Source: Tetrapyrgos nigripes
Lineage: Eukaryota; Basidiomycota; Agaricomycetes; Agaricales; Campanellaceae
DNA: 64,000 nt
Direction of reading: 5' to 3'
NCBI GenBank assembly: GCA_013368315.1
Contig: JAACJM010000174.1
Span: forward strand, 113,790 to 177,789
Shown: positions 22,081 through 34,328 of the stretch, piece after piece
Layout: each line of letters begins with the position of its first letter
Position numbering within the stretch: position 1 is the stretch's first letter
Position numbers and translations under genes: made by a program
The notes under the pieces: model-generated
The model's input: the letters and a program-made list of their open reading frames with translations, nothing else
Databases searched by the model: none
Told to the model about the DNA's origin: nothing

Positions 22081-23435
22081 CGCTGCAAAGTATCCATTCA
22101 GAGAAGCAAGATGGCCAGGACACTGGGCCGGCCAGATGAGGAGACTGAAAAGAGTGACGAGAGTTGAACTGGGGACAATGGAAGATCCAAAGAGGTTTAT
22201 AAAGACTCACTGATTAGCCTTGCGCAGGCCTTGAGGTTCGGACCTCAGGCCCTGCAGGCCTCATTGTTTGCTGCGGAAACTTAATTTCCGACTCTCCCCG
22301 ATGACATACTTCGTCATACTGGCTCCAATGTCATAGTGTCCTGTGCGGAGTAAACTCTTTGACTGTTGTCGTAGATTGAGAAGAAGCGTGGGACATTCGC
22401 CTTCCAAATTTGGTGCACCACTTTCGCTTGTGGCTTTGAAAGAAGCGTGGGACACTCGCCCTCCAAATTTGGTACATAAAAAAAATTGCCCTCCCCATGC
22501 GTGGCCTCTGCAGAGAAATAGATCTACTACAAAGCTTTCTAGTAACATGATGGTGTGCGTTGGAATTTGAAAGTTTGGAAAACGGAGAGATGTGAGCGCT
22601 GTCACGTCACGCTTAGAGTGTTTGTTCGACGACGAGAAGTGTTCGGTGAGCTAGATTTGGGGAGAGGAGAGATGTCACGCGTCACGCTCAAAGTGTTCGC
22701 AGGAATTATCGGAGAGAAGTGCAATCCTGCAACAAATGTTCGATTGGCTTGAAGAGAAGTTCGGCAGGAGAAAACGGCCCGGGGAAGTGCGAAAAGGGTA
22801 AAAATCAGAGGAAAGTTCGGGAGATAATTTTGTCCACGATTTACAAGCATACTCCCCAAATCTAGCTCACCGAACACTTCTCGTCGTCGAACAAACACTC
22901 TAAGCGTGATGTGACAGCGCTCACATCTCTCCGTTTTCCGAACTTTCAAATTCCAACGCACACCATCATGTTACTAGAAAGCTTTGTAGTAGATCTATTT
23001 CTCTGCAGAGGCCACGCACGGGGAGGGCAATTTTTTTTATGTACCAAATTTGGAGGGCGAGTGTCCCACGCTTCTTTCAAAGCCACAAGCGAAAGTGGTG
23101 CACCAAATTTGGAAGGCGAATGTCCCACGCTTCTTCTCAATCTACGACAACAGTCAAAGAGTTTACTCCGCACAGGACACTATGACATTGGAGCCAGTAT
23201 GACGAAGTATGTCATCGGGGAGAGTCGGAAATTAAGTTTCCGCAGCAAACAATGAGGCCTGCAGGGCCTGAGGTCCGAACCTCAAGGCCTGCGCAAGGCT
23301 AATCAGTGAGTCTTTATAAACCTCTTTGGATCTTCCATTGTCCCCAGTTCAACTCTCGTCACTCTTTTCAGTCTCCTCATCTGGCCGGCCCAGTGTCCTG
23401 GCCATCTTGCTTCTCTGAATGGATACTTTGCAGCG

Positions 23436-24058
23436 CAGTGTTGCCGCAGTCCGGGTTGGGCCTGGCCCTCGTCAAATTTCCTGGCCCTTGACCCGACCCT
23501 CAAGGGTCGGGTCAGGCCAGGGCCAGTGGCTGTGTTGACCCTGTGGGCCAGGGTCGGGTCAGGTCGTGTCAGTTCGGGCCAGGTCCACACCTATTTTTTT
23601 CAGGTATTTTTTTTTTCTTAAAAGACTTCCTAGAAGAATGCATAGACATTGGAGTACCCTTTTCATGTATGTATCCTACTTGTATATACACTATTCGAGA
23701 TCCAAATCAGCAAGAAGTGTCCAATCTATTGCTGTAGAGAGCGTGTACAATCTCGGAACCTGCCGAGTACTGCTCTTTTCGACTGTATACTTGATTACAA
23801 AGGTGAGCATTCATTGTACTTTGTAGATAAGTACATCAGAATATTCACCAAAACCATTTTGGTTGACCAAAATAGGTCATACCGATATCCAAGGTCCAAG
23901 AGGGCTGACCCCGGGTCGGCCTCCTCTCCAACGCCAGGCCCTTGACCCGACCCTCGAGGGTCGGGCCAGGCCAGGGCCAGTGGCTGTGACTGGCCCTCGG
24001 GGTCGGTCCGGGTCGGGTCAGGGCCACTGGGGTCGTGGCTTGGACCACGGCAACACTG
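23436..24058. mobile_element. hAT-type MITE in the right palindrome arm (inverted copy)
   Basis: Same element as at 21489-22080 in inverse orientation, with flanks ttgcagcg (23428-23435) and ttgcagca (24059-24066). It is 623 bp; the extra length is an expanded gacccgaccct/gggtcggg stretch around 23940-24020. It was duplicated with the arm rather than inserted independently, because the flanks are mirror images too. Confidence 0.85.
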
Positions 24059-25084
24059 TTGCAGCAGCCATGCTCTCATATTTCCAAGAAACGCAAAACC
24101 CCTTGCCAAGGAAGTGTGTGGCGGAAATCTGGATCAAAAGGGAATGAGGAGAGATGTCACGTCACGCTTAGAGTGTTTGTTCGACGACGAGAAGTGTTCG
24201 CGCGACGAGAAGTATTTACTAGAAGTGCTCGGTGAGCTAGATTTGGGGAGAGGAGAGATGTCACACGTCACGCTCAAAGTGTTCACGGGAATTATCGGAG
24301 AGAAGTGCGATCCTGCAACAAATGTTCGATTGGCTTGAAGAGAAGTTCGGCAGGAGAAAACGGCCTGGGGAAGTGCGAAAAGGGTAAAAATTAGAGGAAA
24401 GTTCGGGAGATAATTTTGTCCACGATTTACAAGCATAGGGGAGAGGAGAGATGTCATGCGTCACGCTCAAAGTGTTCGCGGGAATTATCGGAGAGAAGTG
24501 CGATCCTGCAACAAATGTTCGATTGGCTTGAAGAGAAGTTCGGCAGGAGAAAACGGCCCGGGGAAGTGCGAAAAGGGTAAAAATCAGAGGAAAGTTCGGG
24601 AGATAATTTTGTCCACGATTTACAAGCATACCTTCGGCACTCGAGCCATCACTTCCCCACCTCCTAATCCTCCTCCAACCTCTCAAGTCCCTCCACCTCT
24701 CTCCTCATCCAGATAAAGTTATTCTTTTCCGCACGTGCACCCCCCCCCCTCTTCTTCACACTATGCGTCTCATGGTTATACGCCCCACCCAACACCCCAC
24801 CACATCCTTCACACCTGAATCCTGCTTGAGTCCCTTGAAGAACGCAGCAGCTGACTCTGCGTTGATAGCGTCTTTCGCTTCCTGCCTCAACCCAAACGAC
24901 CAGCGGTGGATCACTCTCGACAAGACACCACCGAGAACGATTCCATAAAACGCCATAATTAGTATCGGTTTGTGCTCTCGACGAGGTGTATCCAACCAGT
25001 AACCTATCCTGCAATAAAAGAAGAAGTAAAAATCCAACGCGAGAAGTCATGAAATCTACCATCTCTGCAAGTTCGGAGGCTCAA

Positions 25085-27020
25085 CTCCAGGATTCAAACA
25101 GAAATGTATCAACGCAAACGCATGTATTCAGATAGATAAGCCACTACGTTACATGAAAGTATGTATACTTTCTGGTATGAACCCGTTCCTCAATACCATC
25201 ATCTCCGTCACGTAAGTAACACCCTCCCATAAGCATAACGTTCCCAAAGTCTGCAGAATCCATCTTCAACATTGACCTCCCACCCCGATCACAAACCTCG
25301 CCCAGCCGATGCTCTATACGCACGTCCCCTTTTCCCAGCCTCTGCTGCAACCTCGACAGTACGGAAATGCTCAATGCTCTCCTCTTCCTCCCCTCCCTCC
25401 AATGCCCTCCCCCCAGTGGTGCTCTCCTCCCCCCCTCCCTCCTATCCCTCTCTTTGCTTCGACGGGCACTGGCCTTATGCTGGAGTAGATAAGGTAAGTC
25501 TATGAATAACATAGCATGTGGTCTCGTATTCGCTATGGCACTGAGCTGGACCGACGTAGATAGAGCGAAATTTGGGGTTTGGGATTTGTGGTGCGAGTTT
25601 GGTTTTGGGCTGGTTCGGTATCCCGTCATCCGAGGCCGGGGGAGGTTAATTAAGAAAGGTCTCTGAGGGTTTTATCGGCTTTGACTGGGACGACAAGAAA
25701 GGTGTTGACGAGAAATGCGATAATGCGGGTGAGACTGTTCGTGTCGGCGTTTATTTTGATGATGTATCCACCCCCAGAACTCCCACTCCGACTACAACGT
25801 CACCTCCCCAGTTAAAGGCTGAGAGGGAAAGAGGGGGAAAGAGTCGTTAGTTAGTTCGTCAAGCATAAAAGAGAACGCTGAAAGCACCTCCGATAGCAAA
25901 CACAGTGTCCACAGCGAGGCACCGACACCAAAATCCCAATGGGATATAGCGAGAAAGACAGACAACCAGCAAGACGGAGACCTAACTCACCTTCCGTCAA
26001 CCTCGCAACCCTGAACTCCAACCTCAACAAATGCACCTAGGTCAGCACCAACGCTCTGTATCCTTCCCCTCCCTGAACGAGTTTCTGAATGGTGTTCCAC
26101 TATCTGGCGATGACGCTGAGAGGGGGTTGGGGGGTTCCTTCAATGTTGGCGGGAAGTTGGCAGTATCGTCGTTGTTGGAAGGTCTACTGGATTTGATGAG
26201 TTAGCCTTGGCCTTCGACACTTGAGTCATCCCTTCCCCATCTCCTCACCTCCCCCTCCAACCTCTCGAGTCCCTCCACCTCTCTCCTCATCCAGGTAAAC
26301 TTATCCTTCCCCGCACCCGCACCCGCACCCACACCACTCCTCCCCCCTTCCCCTCCTCCTTCTTCACACACCATGCGTCTCATGGCTATATGCCCCACCC
26401 AACGCCCCACCACATCCTTCACACCCGAATCCTGCTCGAGACCTTGAAGAAAACAGCAGTGGACTTTGCGTTGATACCGTCTTTGGTTTCCTGCCTCGAC
26501 CCAAAACACCAGCGACGGATGATTTCCGACAAGACACCACCGAAAACGATTCCGTAAAACCCCATAACAAGTATCGGTTTGTGCTCTCAACGAGGTGTTT
26601 GGGTATAGCGATGCCCATAGAGAATTCTTGACGTCGGTCGGGATGACCGATGGTTCCCAGTTACGGCGGCGGATAGTTTCATTGGTGAGACTGTCTATGG
26701 TTTTTCGGGGAAGGGTTTGGGAAGTGGGTAGATGGGTAATGGCGGGAAGTAGGACATTAGCGGGCGAGAAAGACGTGTGGAAGGATGACGGTTGGAACAG
26801 AAGAGTACAGGCGGGTTGACGTGGCATGTGGATATTGATATAGACAGGAAGGAGGACGGAAATAGTTAGCATATCATGTAAAAGGGCAGGGACGGAAAGA
26901 GAAGGACAACTCACGCTTGTACGCCTTGGCAATAGTCAAAATCTCCTCTACAGTTTTGTTGGCGGTTGCTCAGACTTTGTTGGGGTGACTGTGTTACGCA
27001 GATAGGAAGTAGCAATCGGT
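25085..27020 (-). pseudogene. SEC63 pseudogene (copy S3)
   Basis: Minus-strand order: J-domain end (KAVEEI-type, about 26950), LTNETIRRRNWE and GMTD-region (about 26680-26650), MGIAIPKHLVESTNRY (about 26618), the membrane segment, FFKGLEQDSGVKDVVG, GVGAGAGAGKDKFTWMRREV (about 26300), an acidic linker, GYRALVLT and LLRLEFRVARLTE (about 26060-25995). The last motif is interrupted by a TAG where intact SEC63 has a Tyr-Ala-His run. Frames change near 26430 and 26540. A hexamer run (cccgca repeats, 26317-26336) lies in the Gly/Ala linker. The 3' half to 25085 is collinear with 10.1-12.3 kb but shorter. The module continues with membrane gene C. Confidence 0.78.
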
Positions 27021-27502
27021 GGAGTAGTCGAGTGGGACGAGTTGGTAAGAGAGGCAGGAAAGGCGAGCTAGTCAAAACCGGCGAGGCCAGCGCGTCTGCG
27101 GTTTCGGCTATTTCGGATTTGCTCGGACTTCTTTTCCGACTTCGATGCCGACCTCGCCTTAGAAACGCGCAAGCAGAGCTCACCTCAGTCGAGTGGTTGG
27201 AATACTAATTGTAATTGTAACTATATGATCCTCATGTCTGGTTTTGACTATTTTAACGCTTTCTCGTCTCATGGCCTCATGTACCTGATCTCGTTGCTTT
27301 CTTGGGACCGGAACAGCGCCCATGAACCAAGTGAGGTGTGATCTTCCATTGCTAAACCCTCTCATGCCTTGTATGGTGCCTCAGTTCCTACAGGTGAAAT
27401 CAGATCCACAGCAAACTGACAGATATTTAAGGACAGACGAAACAATGCCATTGTAACAATCACTAGCTCGTGCCCCCATACTCTTTGCTGCAGTCTGAGC
27501 AA

Positions 27503-28901
27503 ATGCCAAGGATGTACTCCTCTTTTCTTACATCTTCAGATATTACTGTCATTCAGGCTTCTGTAGTTCAAATTGCAGTCGAAGGACTCTTCTTTGGTAG
27601 GTCCAGAACCCAACATTCAACTTTGATGTATCTCCCTACTCATTGCCTTGCTATCCAGGCATCGAGCTTTTGATTACCATTTCTACCATCTTGCTGCTAT
27701 GGTATGCTTGTCCCAAACTTTTCTGACACAATTTCAAACATGGACCTAGTCAGCAAGGACTTCGACAGTCACCAATGCGATTATTTCTGGTGGCTGCATG
27801 TACAATCATGCTTACAAGCTCAGCATGGAACATGGTGGTAAATCAGATATTTGATATAGTTCAGATACAAGGGTTGGCCTATCAGACATATAATCCTGTT
27901 CCAACGATGATTACGGTTGACTTGATGTTGGTAGTGGTGACAAGAATTAGTGTGAGTTCCTCTGTGCTATTCTAATTCCTTACCTGAATGATGAAGTGTA
28001 TACGAATAGTATTTCCTGGGGGATGTCATTGTGGTTTGGAGGGCATGGATCATTTTTCAAAGGGAACCTATTCCCAGAGGGATTCTTCTTTTCTGTATTG
28101 CTCAATCAGTGGGTAAGAATTCATGCCACACTCACCTCAGAGAAATTAAATTTGTTGAGCTGACATTTCTGGGTTTAGGATGCAGTATATATGATATGTT
28201 CCTTGCCATGAAAGCTGAACTTGACGCAAATTTTGTATGTATATTTTTTGTTGCTTTATTGAACCCAGCCTTACATTAATACCATACAGGACACATCTCA
28301 ATCTATCAGAGTGATACTGCCAGTATCACTTGTCTTCACCAGTCTCACAGCAACTCTTCTGATTGCAAAGAAGGCTTGGTAAGCACATAGCAGACTGTTG
28401 GCTCCCTAGTTCCTGGCTTTAACTTGATTTCCCTCAGGCATTACAGACAATCTCTTAAAGCTCACCTTGGCAAATTGAATACAAAAAGCCAAGTTGAGCA
28501 GATACTGATACTCTTAGTCCAGTCTGGTATAATCTATTGCATTTCCTGGGTAGGTAATCATTTGTGCATTCTTAGAACTTGTAGGCTAATGACATTTTGA
28601 AACCCAGATTCTAGAGATGCCTGCTGTATTCATTCCAGGATATAATACTTCTGTAAGCACCTACTTGACAGTGATCATACCCCACCTGGAAACAATCTAT
28701 CCCACTGCAATCATCCTCCTTTCCCACCTCTACAAGAACCAACAAGACTCCATTCTTGAGAGTTTTTCTCAACCTCTGGAATTTGCAGCTCCTGCTCCAT
28801 CATTCCAATCTGATCCATCAGCATCCACACAGGCACATGGCACTCAAGATGGAGAGAATGATATTCAGGAAGTTAGTAGAGGAGATTCTGTGGTGCTTTG
28901 A
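27503..28901 (+). CDS. Seven-helix membrane protein, VWRAW family (gene C)
   Basis: Model: 27503-27596, 27659-27701, 27750-27951, 28010-28112, 28179-28234, 28290-28378, 28438-28549, 28608-28901, giving about 330 residues with no stop or frame break. Every junction is GT-AG. Helix 3 carries FLGDVIVVWRAWIIFQ; the conserved loop is WHYRQSLKAHLGKLNTKSQ; the tail is QSDPSASTQAHGTQDGENDI. Intron 6 (28379-28437) is, by eye, identical to intron 6 of genes B, D and E. Differences from the sisters cluster in exon 1 (VIQASVVQIAVEG), the start of helix 3 (TVDLMLVVVT), the loop after helix 4 (MFLAMKAELDANF) and the start of exon 8 (IPGYNTSVSTYLTVII). Upstream, the flank is shortened relative to other modules. 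Product probably in the plasma or an internal membrane; ligand and role unknown. Confidence 0.8.
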
Positions 28902-29200
28902 TCTGGAGATTTCAATTGAGGGATATAAAGCACAGCACGAATAGTAGGAAGGACAAGTTTCTTTTATTTACAGAATGATTCTGCTATCTCACTCATTTAC
29001 TTACTTATTTAAGCTCAAATCCGACTATATAATCACTATTTGATACCATCCACCCTTTCATTCGTCATACAACATATTTTCCCATTTTCCTGACTCCTTA
29101 GTAGGCTACATTGATTGTTCACCTTGATACCTTCATTGCTATTGTAAAAAGCCTGAACATGGTTATGGTGGTTTCCTGCAAGAAGCAGCATTTATACACA
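28902..29200. repeat. 3' flank of gene C
   Basis: Matches the flanks after the other membrane genes (gatctggagatttc, gggatataaagcacagcacg, gtaggctacattgattg) up to about 29200, where an unrelated duplicated block starts. Confidence 0.55.
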
Positions 29201-30480
29201 TCGCTGAGCTTTACAACGTCATCAATGATCGTGAACAAGAGTAGAAACAATGATAATAGTACGAATCAAAGACGAGAGAGGAAAGAAAATCCACGTTCAC
29301 TTCCAGACACGGCCCATGGTAAGGATAGTATGAACATGAAGTCAGCCATATCCCAAACAAATAACAAGTATTCCAACCAATGAAATGGGGAATCCAAGTG
29401 TAAAACAAAGTAAATGAGCGCACTATTATCGTCGATGGCCCAAGAATACCCAGTCTCTGGCTGCCAATGCCCAACGTCGCAAATCCAGCAACTAAATCAG
29501 GTGATAGGAGTGGAGGGTATCAACGTGTACATCGACGAACTTGTCCTTCCCAATATCCCCTCCACTAACCCAGCAGTCGTCCAGGGTCCAGCACATAGCA
29601 CACTACGGTGGAAGAGAAACAAGAAGACCAAAGAAAAAGAGAAAAATGAAAAAATTGAAAGAAAGGGGAAAAAAGAAGGAAAGACATAATAAAAGGGAAT
29701 GAACCACGGCCCTCAACTGACCACTCCCCCAACAAAATCCAACTGAAACCCAAGGAATTATCCAACCAAAGGTCCAACTACGACAAAGTGAAACAATCAA
29801 GGTTGGTAATGAGACACACGAGCTCACGAGAGCCATCCTCGAAGGCAAAGTACAACGACATAGAATCAAAACCCATAAACAAAAAGAACCCGACTCGGAA
29901 CACCCGTTTAGCAAATCAATAATAAAACATTAAACAATCCAAAGCCCCCCCCCTGCCCCCCTCCCAAAACTCTCCATCTCCTACACTATCTCCAGAATAT
30001 AAAGATAAAAAGAAACAGAAGAAACAAAGAAACCCCCCAAAAAAAGAAAAGAAACTTACCCCAATACCCAGCCTCAACCACATCCAAGCTTCCCCACCTT
30101 TCTACTGTCTTTTTCACATCAACAACCTGTCCATTGTTTCTTGCTTCAAGGGTCTTAATCAAATTCTAAAGATCCAACTCTCCTTTATGAAAGGGATGTG
30201 GGCCAACGCTGCACGTGGCAGGAAGTAATCTACTTTGAGAGCAACGGCATGAACAAGATGCATTCGATTCCTTCCAAAATGCCGGGGCAATTCACCCTAG
30301 TGCCCCCTTCATGGTCTCCAGTCCTCCTTCTGAAGAAAAATAAAGGAGTGGAAATTGGTGTCATTCGGGAAAACAAAAAAAAAAAGGTAGAGAAGAGAGA
30401 AGACAAAGAGAAAAACTTGACCGAGAAGTCAAGAATTAAAGGAGTCGGAGCCGCCTATGTGAAAGGATGCAAGTAGTGAT
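29200..30480. repeat. Unrecognised duplicated block, copy 1
   Basis: About 29230-29600 recurs at 31020-31380 (cgtcatcaat, aacatgaagtcagccatatc, gagcgcacta, aatcaggtgatagga). On the minus strand both copies read DMADFMF, then SLPWAVSG, in the same frame; the later copy continues GHGLGCLFSPVFDSF. About 29940-30130 recurs at 31610-31800 and 61245-61420; here the minus strand reads VVDVKKTVERWGSLDVVEAG before a good splice donor. About 30187-30450 repeats 9150-9330 and opens with a SINE-like start (gggatgtgggcca). The pieces look like exons of unknown minus-strand genes. Confidence 0.45.
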
Positions 30481-32090
30481 GCACAAAACTGTGTTGTAAG
30501 CAGGTTGCGCAGGGACTCACTATATATTCAATAGCCTCCTACAGAGGTCTTCAGTTACTTATTGTGTTACACGAGGCTCTCTCCTTCTGACACTGTTGTC
30601 CTGAGATGGCATAGACTTTTACAAGTTCATGATACTGACAGAAATATATTATATTCAGATTGCTAGCTACTACGTTACAGGAAAGTACACAAGATAGAGC
30701 CGGTCTATAGCCTGTTCCTGATAAAAGACGAAAGAAATATTACGAGTCACAAGTAGGCAGTTGCCGTTAATCGTCATGACAGTTATCCTTTGGGAAGTCA
30801 TGGCCGCTGTTGTCACGACATTAGAGAGAAAAAGAGGCTCTAGCATAGACCCATTCAACATTCACTATGCAGTATCCAACGTCCAATGTCCAACATCTAT
30901 CCAATCCCGGTACAGTAGTGAGCCTCGCCCACCTCTCTTCAATCCCTTCCCACCACCTCTCTCCCCACAGGTGGAGAAACAGATGTTTTACAATGTCACT
31001 GATAACTATGTACGAGTATAGAAAGAATAATAATAATATGAATGAATCAAAGACGGGAGAGAAAAGACATCCAAGTCCATGCCCAGATACAGCCCAAGGC
31101 AAGGAAAGTGTGAACATGAAATCAGCCATATCATAAGATAAAGCAAACGAGCGCACTAGTATCCTCGACGGCCTTTGAAAAATGGCCAATCACTCGGCCA
31201 GCACCCAACGCCACACATCCAGGGCATCCAGTTATAGCAATCAGGTGATAGGAACGGACAGTATCAACGTGTACGCCGATACTACGAGCGTGTCCCACCT
31301 CCCAACATCCCCCTCTTTGAGCTTGATAGTCCAGCAACCCTCCAGTAGCCCAGGGTCGTGCATGTAGCATGCTACGGTAAAAGAGAAACGAAAGATAAGA
31401 GAGAAAAGAAAAAAGATACCGAAAGAAAGCAAAGAACAAGGAAAAACGTAATAAAAGAGAATGAACCATGATATTGGAATACTGGGCGGGGACTTACCCC
31501 GCTGGTATATATATATGAGAACCTCCTAGGGCAATCCTAGGGTGAACCTGAGAATACCAGTCCACGAAATGAATAGCAAAATACGAAACAAATGAAAGAA
31601 TTGGACCCCCCCCCCTCTTTTTTCCCCAACCCCCCTCCAAAACTCTCCACCTCACACACGGTCAGCAGAACATGAAAATACAGAGAAAAAGAGCAAATGA
31701 AGAAGCCTCCCAAAAAAAAAAAAGAAACTCACCCCGAAACCGAGCCTCAACCACATCCAACCTTCCCCACCTTTCTGCTGCCTTTTTCACATTAACAACC
31801 CGTCCATCATTCCTTTATCCTTCCCCTCGGCTGCTTTGACAAGCTGCCCCTTCCCCTGTACCCGTGCATCCCCAACGGCAGCCCCAGCGAACGCCTCAAT
31901 CTCACTGACTTGAAAAATTTCCCAGTGTACCTTGGTTAACAGACAGAACTGGGACGAGTCCTTGGACGAGGTAGGCATCTAGTACCGTCACTGCTGTTGA
32001 AGGCGTTGAGGAGGGCCAGGGTTAGGAAGAGGGTGCGGGATTGTTCGGCGTAGCCAAAACAGGGTTAGAAAGAGTAGTTAGTTAGTATAG
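30481..32090. repeat. Unrecognised duplicated block, copy 2
   Basis: Contains the 30735-30900 block shared with 6720-6865 and 60660-60800, then the second copies of the blocks described at 29230-30130. The minus strand at 31980-31740 is the best-preserved version, with GAAVGDARVQGKGQLVKAAE and, after a frame change, VVNVKKAAERWGRLDVVEAR ending at a gtgagt donor near 31730. I do not recognise the protein. A run of ten C occurs near 31605-31614. Confidence 0.4.
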
Positions 32091-32099
32091 GGACGGGGA

Positions 32100-32640
32100 A
32101 GATACGGGAGAACAAAAAAGAAAGAACGAGATCGACGAAGAAAAAAGCTCGTAGAAGCAAGCGCAGACGCAAGAGGAAGGACAAACGCTCACACTATCAA
32201 ACCAAAGAAAAGACGCTCAAAACACTCCCCTCGCCACTCCTATGTCCCGGATTGACCTGACCATCCGCCCCCTAGTCACACTCTTGGAGCACTGCGAGCT
32301 TCTGCTCTGTTGCTCGGGTCTGGGATGATTTGTGCGAGTTCTGGGCGTGTTGTGATCCACGTTGTCGTTGAGTAACGTTGGGCGCATACAGAACTGCTGT
32401 TGGCAATGGGTTGCGTGTTGCGTGTTCATCAATTGCGGTTTGACGTTGGTGTTGATGACTGGGCAAAGACGGGATGAGATGTCAGAGGTCCGGGAGATGA
32501 GATGAAAGGAGTCTTGGAGTCGTCGTAAGATGCAGATGGAATAGGGACGCCAACACAAACCAAAGGAAGAATTAGCCCAGCGACATTGAGAGATCAAACG
32601 GAAATGTTTACTCACCTCTCCTCAATTCCTCCACAATCCA
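32100..32640 (-). pseudogene. Unrecognised gene fragment shared with 6.0-6.5 and 62.5-63.0 kb
   Basis: The minus strand from about 32615 to 32217 is open and includes PVINTNVKPQLMNTQHATHC and RGRMVRSIRDIGVARG. The same order of motifs is found at 62890-62501 (VININI..., RTRTNRPRPNQ, SIRD-type end) and as a weaker trace at 6235-6000. Three diverged copies suggest an old gene or element, but no family is apparent. Confidence 0.35.
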
Positions 32641-33580
32641 CTAGTACCTTCCTAACGTTATGTGCTCTCGTCCCCCTCCCCTCCAAGAACGAGTTTCCGA
32701 ATGATGTTCCACTACCTGGCTACGACGCTGAGGGAAGGTTGCAGAGTTCTTTTGACGTTGGCGGTGTTGTTGTTGGAAGGTTTATCGGATTTGACGACTT
32801 GGCCTTACTCGAGTCATCACTTCCCACCTCCTAATCTCTCCCTCCAACCTCTCAAGTCCCCCCACCTCTCTCCTCATCCCGATAAACTTATCCTTCCCCG
32901 CACCCACACCCACACCCGCACCCGCACCACTCCTCCCCTCTTACACTTCCCCTTCATCAAACTAGGCGCCTCATGGCCCACCTAACACCCCCACTACATC
33001 CTCTACATCCTCGAGTCCCTTGAAGAAAACAGCAGTGGACTTTGTGTTGATACCGTCTTTCGTTTCCTGCCTGGACCCAAACCACCAACGGCCAACCATT
33101 CCAGGTAATACACCACCAAAGACAGCTCCGTAGAATGCCAGGACGTAGTATCGGTTTGGGCCCTTGACGGGATATCTAGGATGGCGATGCCCATGGAGAC
33201 TTGACGTCTGTCGGGATGGCCATATTGCTCCCAGTTACAACGACGGATGGTTTCGTTGGTGAGATTGTTGTTGGTTTTTCGTGAAGGGTTTGGGATGGTA
33301 AGGGTGGGAAGTAGGTCATTGGCGGGCGAGAAAGACGTGTGGAAGGACGACGGTTGGAACAGAAGAGTAGAGGCGGGTTGACGTGGCATGTGGATATAGA
33401 CAGGAAGGAGAAGGAGAAGGAAAACTCACGCCTTGGTAATCTCAATGAAACGCAGTCTCCTCTACAGTTTCGTTTGCAGTTGCTTGGACATACGCAGACA
33501 TGAAGTAGCAATCGGTGGAGTAGTCGAGTGGGACGAGCTGGTAAGAGAGGCAGGAAAGGCGAGTTAGTCAGAACCGTGGA
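32640..33580 (-). pseudogene. SEC63 pseudogene (copy S4), 3' truncated
   Basis: Minus-strand segments: ETVEETAFR-type J-domain end (about 33470), LTNETIRRCNWEQYGHPD (about 33270-33220), MGIAILDIPSR replacing the usual MGIAIPKHL, the membrane segment, TKDSINTKSTAVFFKGL (about 33070-33020), the Gly/Ala linker written as a hexamer run (32898-32930), and the acidic linker to about 32700. Frame changes occur near 33130 and 33000. The rest of the 3' half is missing: at about 32640 it joins an unrelated block. The Asp of GHPDG is followed by RR rather than GR. Confidence 0.75.
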
Positions 33581-34328
33581 CGTCTACGGTTTCGGCTATT
33601 TCGGCTATTTCGGAACGGCCTCGGACTTCTTTTCCGACTTCGATGCCGACCTCGTCTTAGAAATGCGCAAGCAGAGCTCACCTCAGCCGAGTGGTTGGAA
33701 TACTAATTGTAATAGTAGCTACATGATCCTCATGTCTGGTTTTGACTATTTTAAAGCTTTCTCTTCTCATGGCCTCATGTACCTGATGTTGCTGCTTTCT
33801 TAAGGACCGCAACAGCGCTTGTGAACCAAGTGAGGTGTGATCTTCCATTGCCAAACCCTCCCATGCCTTGTATGTTGCCTCAGTTCCTACACTTATTGGC
33901 GAGGCAAATGCCATATACATATCATGATCATTCCTATGATGGTTCTATGTGGATTCTGTCTCTTTCAAGGAGAAATCCTCTTGGCTAGATAGGTTGATGG
34001 TGCTGCAACGTGATCATTGGTATACTCAGCTCAGATCCTAGAGTCTTCATGCATCTATCAATACCTAGTCTCAACTGAAAGTATCCAGACTAGCACTGCC
34101 GAATATCCATCTACATAAGGGTGTTCCTTTGTATTGTACAAGTCTGCAACAAGATGCATATAGTCACAAACATTCATCATTCTGAGGACAGTGGCTTCAG
34201 TACCAAATATGCAACAGATGAAATGAGATCCACAGAAAACTGACAGATATTTAAGGACAGACGAAACAATGCCATTATAACAACCACTAGCCTGCACACT
34301 CAATTCTTCTGCACTGAAATCCTCACAA

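Larger units (their letters stand above)
21110..24630. mobile_element. 3.5-kb foldback element with nested MITE pair
   Basis: The ends tatgcttgtaaatcgtggac (21110) and its inverse (24630) are flanked by the host hexamer ccttcg (21104-21109, 24631-24636). Inside is a near-perfect palindrome: arms about 21110-22664 and 22852-24437 around a 187-bp spacer. The spacer is a third copy of the right terminal repeat (ending 22851). A fourth right-end copy, 193 bp long, follows at 24438-24630. The terminal repeat is about 190 bp and rich in gagaagtg, tcacgctcaaagtgttcg and aagttcgg motifs. Identical open stretches on opposite strands of the arms are by-products of the symmetry; I see no transposase domain. 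The right arm is about 31 bp longer because of extra ggtcggg-type repeats in its MITE. Confidence 0.85.
19481..25020 (-). pseudogene. SEC63 pseudogene (copy S2), split by two transposons
   Basis: SEC63-module sequence runs at 19481-20091, resumes at 21075-21109 and again at 24631 to about 25020; joined in that order it is collinear with the copies at 26, 32.7 and 48 kb. Minus-strand pieces include WMRREVEGLERLE (about 24700), VKDVVG (about 24805), INAESAAAFFKGLKQDSG (about 24830-24880) and NYGVLWNRSRW-type remnants of the membrane segment. Frame changes and substitutions exclude function. The two interruptions are complete elements with their own ends. The copy ends near 25020, where the debris block seen at 5620-5720 begins. 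Confidence 0.75.

Noticed and set aside
22261..23255. Identical 114-codon open frames on opposite strands at 22261-22605 and 22911-23255
   Set aside because: They are mirror images produced by the palindrome arms; no domain, start context or codon pattern supports a protein.
26201..26932. 243-codon minus-strand open frame as a novel gene
   Set aside because: It spans SEC63 pseudogene pieces and is in the SEC63 frame only in parts; conserved SEC63 motifs appear in other frames over the same bases.
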